Shown piece after piece: positions 61,090 through 64,000 of a DNA stretch of 64,000 bases (its first letter is position 1; the number at the start of each line of letters is the position of its first letter). The translations under genes were made by a program, and so were the position numbers. This DNA is from an uncultured Aquimarina sp. (GTDB lineage Bacteria > Bacteroidota > Bacteroidia > Flavobacteriales > Flavobacteriaceae): positions 1 through 64,000 of the forward strand of contig CANMSO010000010.1 of assembly GCA_947500545.1 (NCBI GenBank), given 5' to 3'. Under the pieces are notes generated by a model. It was given only the letters and a program-made list of their open reading frames with translations, did not search any database and had not been told where the DNA came from.

Positions 61090-64000
61090 ATGAACTTAAA
61101 GAACTTATGTATTGTTCTCTTTTTGATTATTACTGGGGAGGCAATGGGGCAAATAATTACTGGAACTGTCACATCAAATGATGGGCCATTACCAGGTGTA
61201 AGTATTATTGTTAAGGGTAAACAAATGGGTGTAGTAACCGATTTTGATGGTAGTTTTACACTCTACAAAATTAATAATGGGGAAGTCCTTGTATTTTCAT
61301 ATCTCGGCTATAAAACCGAAGAAGTCATTTATTCAGGTCAAAAAGAAATAAATGTTGTACTTAGTGAGGATTTGTTTAACCTAGATGAAATAGTACTTGT
61401 AACTTATGGAACACAAAAAAACACATCCGTTTCAGTAGTAGATTCTGAAGATTTGAGTGAATTTCCAACAGCAGACTTGGGTCAGGCACTTCAAGGTCGA
61501 GCAGCTGGTGTAAATATTACTAATGGCGGGTCTCCTGGATCGCAAACTTTAATACAGATACGTGGTGTTAATACATTTGGAGATGGTACTCCACTTTTTG
61601 TTGTGGATGGTGTTTTTACCAACAGTATAAATAGTCTTGATTTAGCAAGTGTAGAAAAAGTTGATATTTTAAAAGATGCAGCATCTCTAGCAGTTTATGG
61701 CTCAAGAGGTACAAATGGTGTGGTTCTCATTACTACAAAAAAGGGTCGTGCTGGCAAAGCCTCACTTAAGATTCAAGCCAATACCGGAATTCAAGAGTTT
61801 AACAGAAGATACGATCTTCTCAATACTGAGCAATACATTCAGTATCTTAGGGAAATTAATGCTTTAGCTGGGCAAAATGGTGGGCCTGATTTTCCAATAG
61901 GAATAGTTAATGATGACCCTCTATTTAATGGTAATGGTGTGGATACAGATTGGCAAGAAGCTTATTTTCAACTGGCCCCAATGTATAATATTAACGGTAA
62001 TTTAAATGGTGGTAGTGAAAAGGCGAAGTATAATTTAAGTTTTTCCCAACTGCAACAAGATGGAGTATTTATTGACACAGGTTTTACCCGAACTACGCTC
62101 AATGTAAATACTGATGGTAGTATTGCTAACTGGATAGATGTAGGACAAACACTTGCATTGTCGCACAATGAAACAATATTTCCGGAATCTGCAGGTGGTA
62201 GAGATCCTTTGCAAAATATTATTGGGCAAGCGCCATATATACCTGTAGTTACTGATAATGGTCTTTTTGGTGGTACTAGTGCATTAGATCTTAACGACTC
62301 TAGAAATCAAATAAGGATACAAAATAATCAGGATAATTTGACAAGATTTACATCCGTAATTGGTAGTATTTTTGCAAATTTCAAATTAGCTAAAGGACTG
62401 TCATTTAGGTCTCAATTCGGGCTTAATGCTAACTTGTTGCTACAGGATTCCCAGATCAGAGCATTTGCCGAAGATGGTGGAAGGTTTGCAAATCCAATTA
62501 ATTTTATAACAAAAGGAAGACAAACATTATCCCAAACAATCTTCACTAATACTTTGACATTTGACAGGGATTTTGAAAAACACTCTATAAATTTCTCTGC
62601 TGTGCTAGAGCAAACAAAAATAAGGTTGGAGTCAGCCTCTATTTCTGATAATAATGAGCTGTCTCCAGATATTCCTGAAGCGTTTTCACCTAATGCAAGA
62701 GCTACTTCTTTTTCAGTTCCAGAAAACCTGAATTCCATTCTTTTTCTTGGAGGATATGAGTATGATAACCGATACTCAGTCAGTGCTTCTGGAAGACGGG
62801 ATACTTCATCAAGATTTTCACCTGAGAATGCCTCGGAATGGTTTTTTTCTGGAGCACTAGGGTGGAATGTATCTAATGAACCTTTTTTCGACATCAAAGC
62901 CATTAATAGCCTAAAACTTAGGGCAAGTTATGGCGAAACAGGAAACAATAGAACAGGAAACTCCGTAAATGCTTTCTTGCCATCACTAGGTCTAAACTTT
63001 CCTTCATCGATAGGAGATGAGACTTCGCCTGGTATTAGTCCAAATAATGCGGCAAATCCCGATTTACGATGGGAAACACAGATTAAGCAAAACTATGGTT
63101 TAAATCTAGGCGTGTTAAATGATCAGATACAATTTAGTGTTGACTATTTCAAGAATAGAAGTGAAGATCTTTTGATTCCTGTAGAGCTAGCCTCTTCTTC
63201 GGGAATTCCAGGAAACGCTCAAACAGGATCTACTGTAATAAGAAATGTCGGTGTCGTTGAGGTTGATGGTTTTGAGTTTACCTTAGGTTATAATGATTAC
63301 AAAGGCGATTTTAAGTGGAATTTTTGGGCAAACGTAACTACCGCTCAAAACATTGTTGAGAGTCTTGGTGCATCAGGTGAGCCAATAGAAAGAGCAAGAC
63401 TTAATCCTCCTTTTGCTTCTGCCTTAAATAGATTGGCTGTTGGTGAAGCTCCATTTCACTTTTTTGGTTTAGTGGCAAACGGAGTTTATTCTACCCAAGA
63501 GCAGGTAGATGCGGAGTTGCCCAACAACAATGCTGCTGCTGTTCCGGTTCAACCTGGTGACGTAAGATATCGAGATCTTAATGGAGATGGACTGATTAGT
63601 TTGGACGATAGGGCCGTTATTGGAGACCCTAATCCAGATTTTACATATGCTATTAATCTTAGAGCAGAATATAAGGATTGGGATTTTAATATCTTATTTA
63701 ATGGAGTGCAAGGTGTGGATGTTTTTAATAGTAATATATATTATTTAGAAGGTTTAGATAACGGACTAAACTATGGTACGCGAGTATTGCGCAGATGGCA
63801 AAATCCTGGCGATATTACAGATATACCACGATTTAGATTTGGATCAAACATTAATAATGAAATTTCTTCAAGATATATAGAAGATGCTTCTTATCTTAGG
63901 TTGAGAAATGTTACTGTTGGATATAATTTTCCAAGCAGCTTGATAAATAAGTCAGGAGATGGGATAATTAAAAAGTTAAGGATTTATGTGCAAGGACAGA
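61090..64000 (+). CDS. SusC-type TonB-linked outer-membrane protein (C-terminus outside window)
   Basis: An open frame from an ATG at 61090 runs to the right edge (at least 970 codons). It begins with a signal peptide (MNLKNLCIVLFLIITGEAMG), then a CarboxypepD_reg domain (about 22-105, GVSIIVKGKQMGVVTDFDGS), a plug domain (GRAAGVNITNGGSPGSQTLI, DAASLAVYGSRGTNGVVLIT) and beta-barrel strands. SusC proteins import oligosaccharides with a SusD partner, which should lie just past the window. It is downstream of its probable HTCS regulator. Confidence 0.95.
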   Translation, partial: MNLKNLCIVLFLIITGEAMGQIITGTVTSNDGPLPGVSIIVKGKQMGVVTDFDGSFTLYKINNGEVLVFSYLGYKTEEVIYSGQKEINVVLSEDLFNLDEIVLVTYGTQKNTSVSVVDSEDLSEFPTADLGQALQGRAAGVNITNGGSPGSQTLIQIRGVNTFGDGTPLFVVDGVFTNSINSLDLASVEKVDILKDAASLAVYGSRGTNGVVLITTKKGRAGKASLKIQANTGIQEFNRRYDLLNTEQYIQYLREINALAGQNGGPDFPIGIVNDDPLFNGNGVDTDWQEAYFQLAPMYNINGNLNGGSEKAKYNLSFSQLQQDGVFIDTGFTRTTLNVNTDGSIANWIDVGQTLALSHNETIFPESAGGRDPLQNIIGQAPYIPVVTDNGLFGGTSALDLNDSRNQIRIQNNQDNLTRFTSVIGSIFANFKLAKGLSFRSQFGLNANLLLQDSQIRAFAEDGGRFANPINFITKGRQTLSQTIFTNTLTFDRDFEKHSINFSAVLEQTKIRLESASISDNNELSPDIPEAFSPNARATSFSVPENLNSILFLGGYEYDNRYSVSASGRRDTSSRFSPENASEWFFSGALGWNVSNEPFFDIKAINSLKLRASYGETGNNRTGNSVNAFLPSLGLNFPSSIGDETSPGISPNNAANPDLRWETQIKQNYGLNLGVLNDQIQFSVDYFKNRSEDLLIPVELASSSGIPGNAQTGSTVIRNVGVVEVDGFEFTLGYNDYKGDFKWNFWANVTTAQNIVESLGASGEPIERARLNPPFASALNRLAVGEAPFHFFGLVANGVYSTQEQVDAELPNNNAAAVPVQPGDVRYRDLNGDGLISLDDRAVIGDPNPDFTYAINLRAEYKDWDFNILFNGVQGVDVFNSNIYYLEGLDNGLNYGTRVLRRWQNPGDITDIPRFRFGSNINNEISSRYIEDASYLRLRNVTVGYNFPSSLINKSGDGIIKKLRIYVQGQ

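Noticed and set aside
61968..62903. Minus-strand ORFs within the right-hand end
   Set aside because: They are shadows of the SusC frame, which is open from 61090 to the edge with clear signal peptide, plug and barrel features.

Overview
The window is low-GC DNA from a member of the Bacteroidota, most likely a marine Flavobacteriaceae (an Aquimarina-like genus is an inference, not shown). The evidence is TAnnTTTG-type promoter boxes, few strong Shine-Dalgarno sequences, a polysaccharide-utilisation module (SusC, hybrid two-component regulator, GH3), a CruF/CrtY carotenoid operon, and 'KGG'-ended peptide leaders of the Bacteroidota type.

Layout. 1-2.4 kb: C-terminally open, secreted FG-GAP protein with 237-bp tandem repeats. 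2.8-6.0 kb: LolCE/LolD-like ABC transporter, DCC thiol oxidoreductase, Tat-exported VOC protein. 6.2 kb: a 64-aa Cys-rich peptide with knottin-like spacing. 6.5-18.1 kb: mostly minus-strand secreted, lipoprotein or unknown genes; four share a palindromic operator at fixed distance from a promoter box. 18.1-25.3 kb: dense intergenic repeat mosaics around two small unknown genes and two paralogous TPR-AraC regulators. 24.6-32.2 kb: a lanthipeptide-type RiPP locus with four precursor genes, two LanC cyclases and a dehydratase split into LanB-N and LanB-C. 32.9-37.4 kb: a cassette-like accessory island (disrupted ORF, HEPN, FRG, membrane protein, lipoprotein, HTH protein) ending at tRNA-Asn. 37.6-52.3 kb: mostly housekeeping (RseP, SCO, FeoA/FeoB and a small Cys-rich partner, EamA exporter, carotenoid operon, DjlA-like, bacilliredoxin, PlsC, acyl-ACP desaturase, HD hydrolase, radical SAM). 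52.4 kb: integrase relic. 53-64 kb: start of a polysaccharide-utilisation locus.

How it works together. In the RiPP locus three precursors share a near-identical 26-residue leader and a core ending C-P-P-x-G-x-Q-C. LanB-N/LanB-C would dehydrate core Ser/Thr and one or both LanCs would add Cys thiols to form thioether rings. No C39 protease/exporter lies nearby, so leader removal and export must be encoded elsewhere. A conserved ~32-nt element (AACCGAAAACCT...AGAGTAGGT) sits 17-23 nt before the start codons of two of these precursors and of the knottin-like peptide 18 kb away, which suggests one regulon. The GH3 enzyme, carbohydrate-binding lipoprotein, hybrid regulator and SusC at the right end form a glycan-responsive PUL cut by the window edge.
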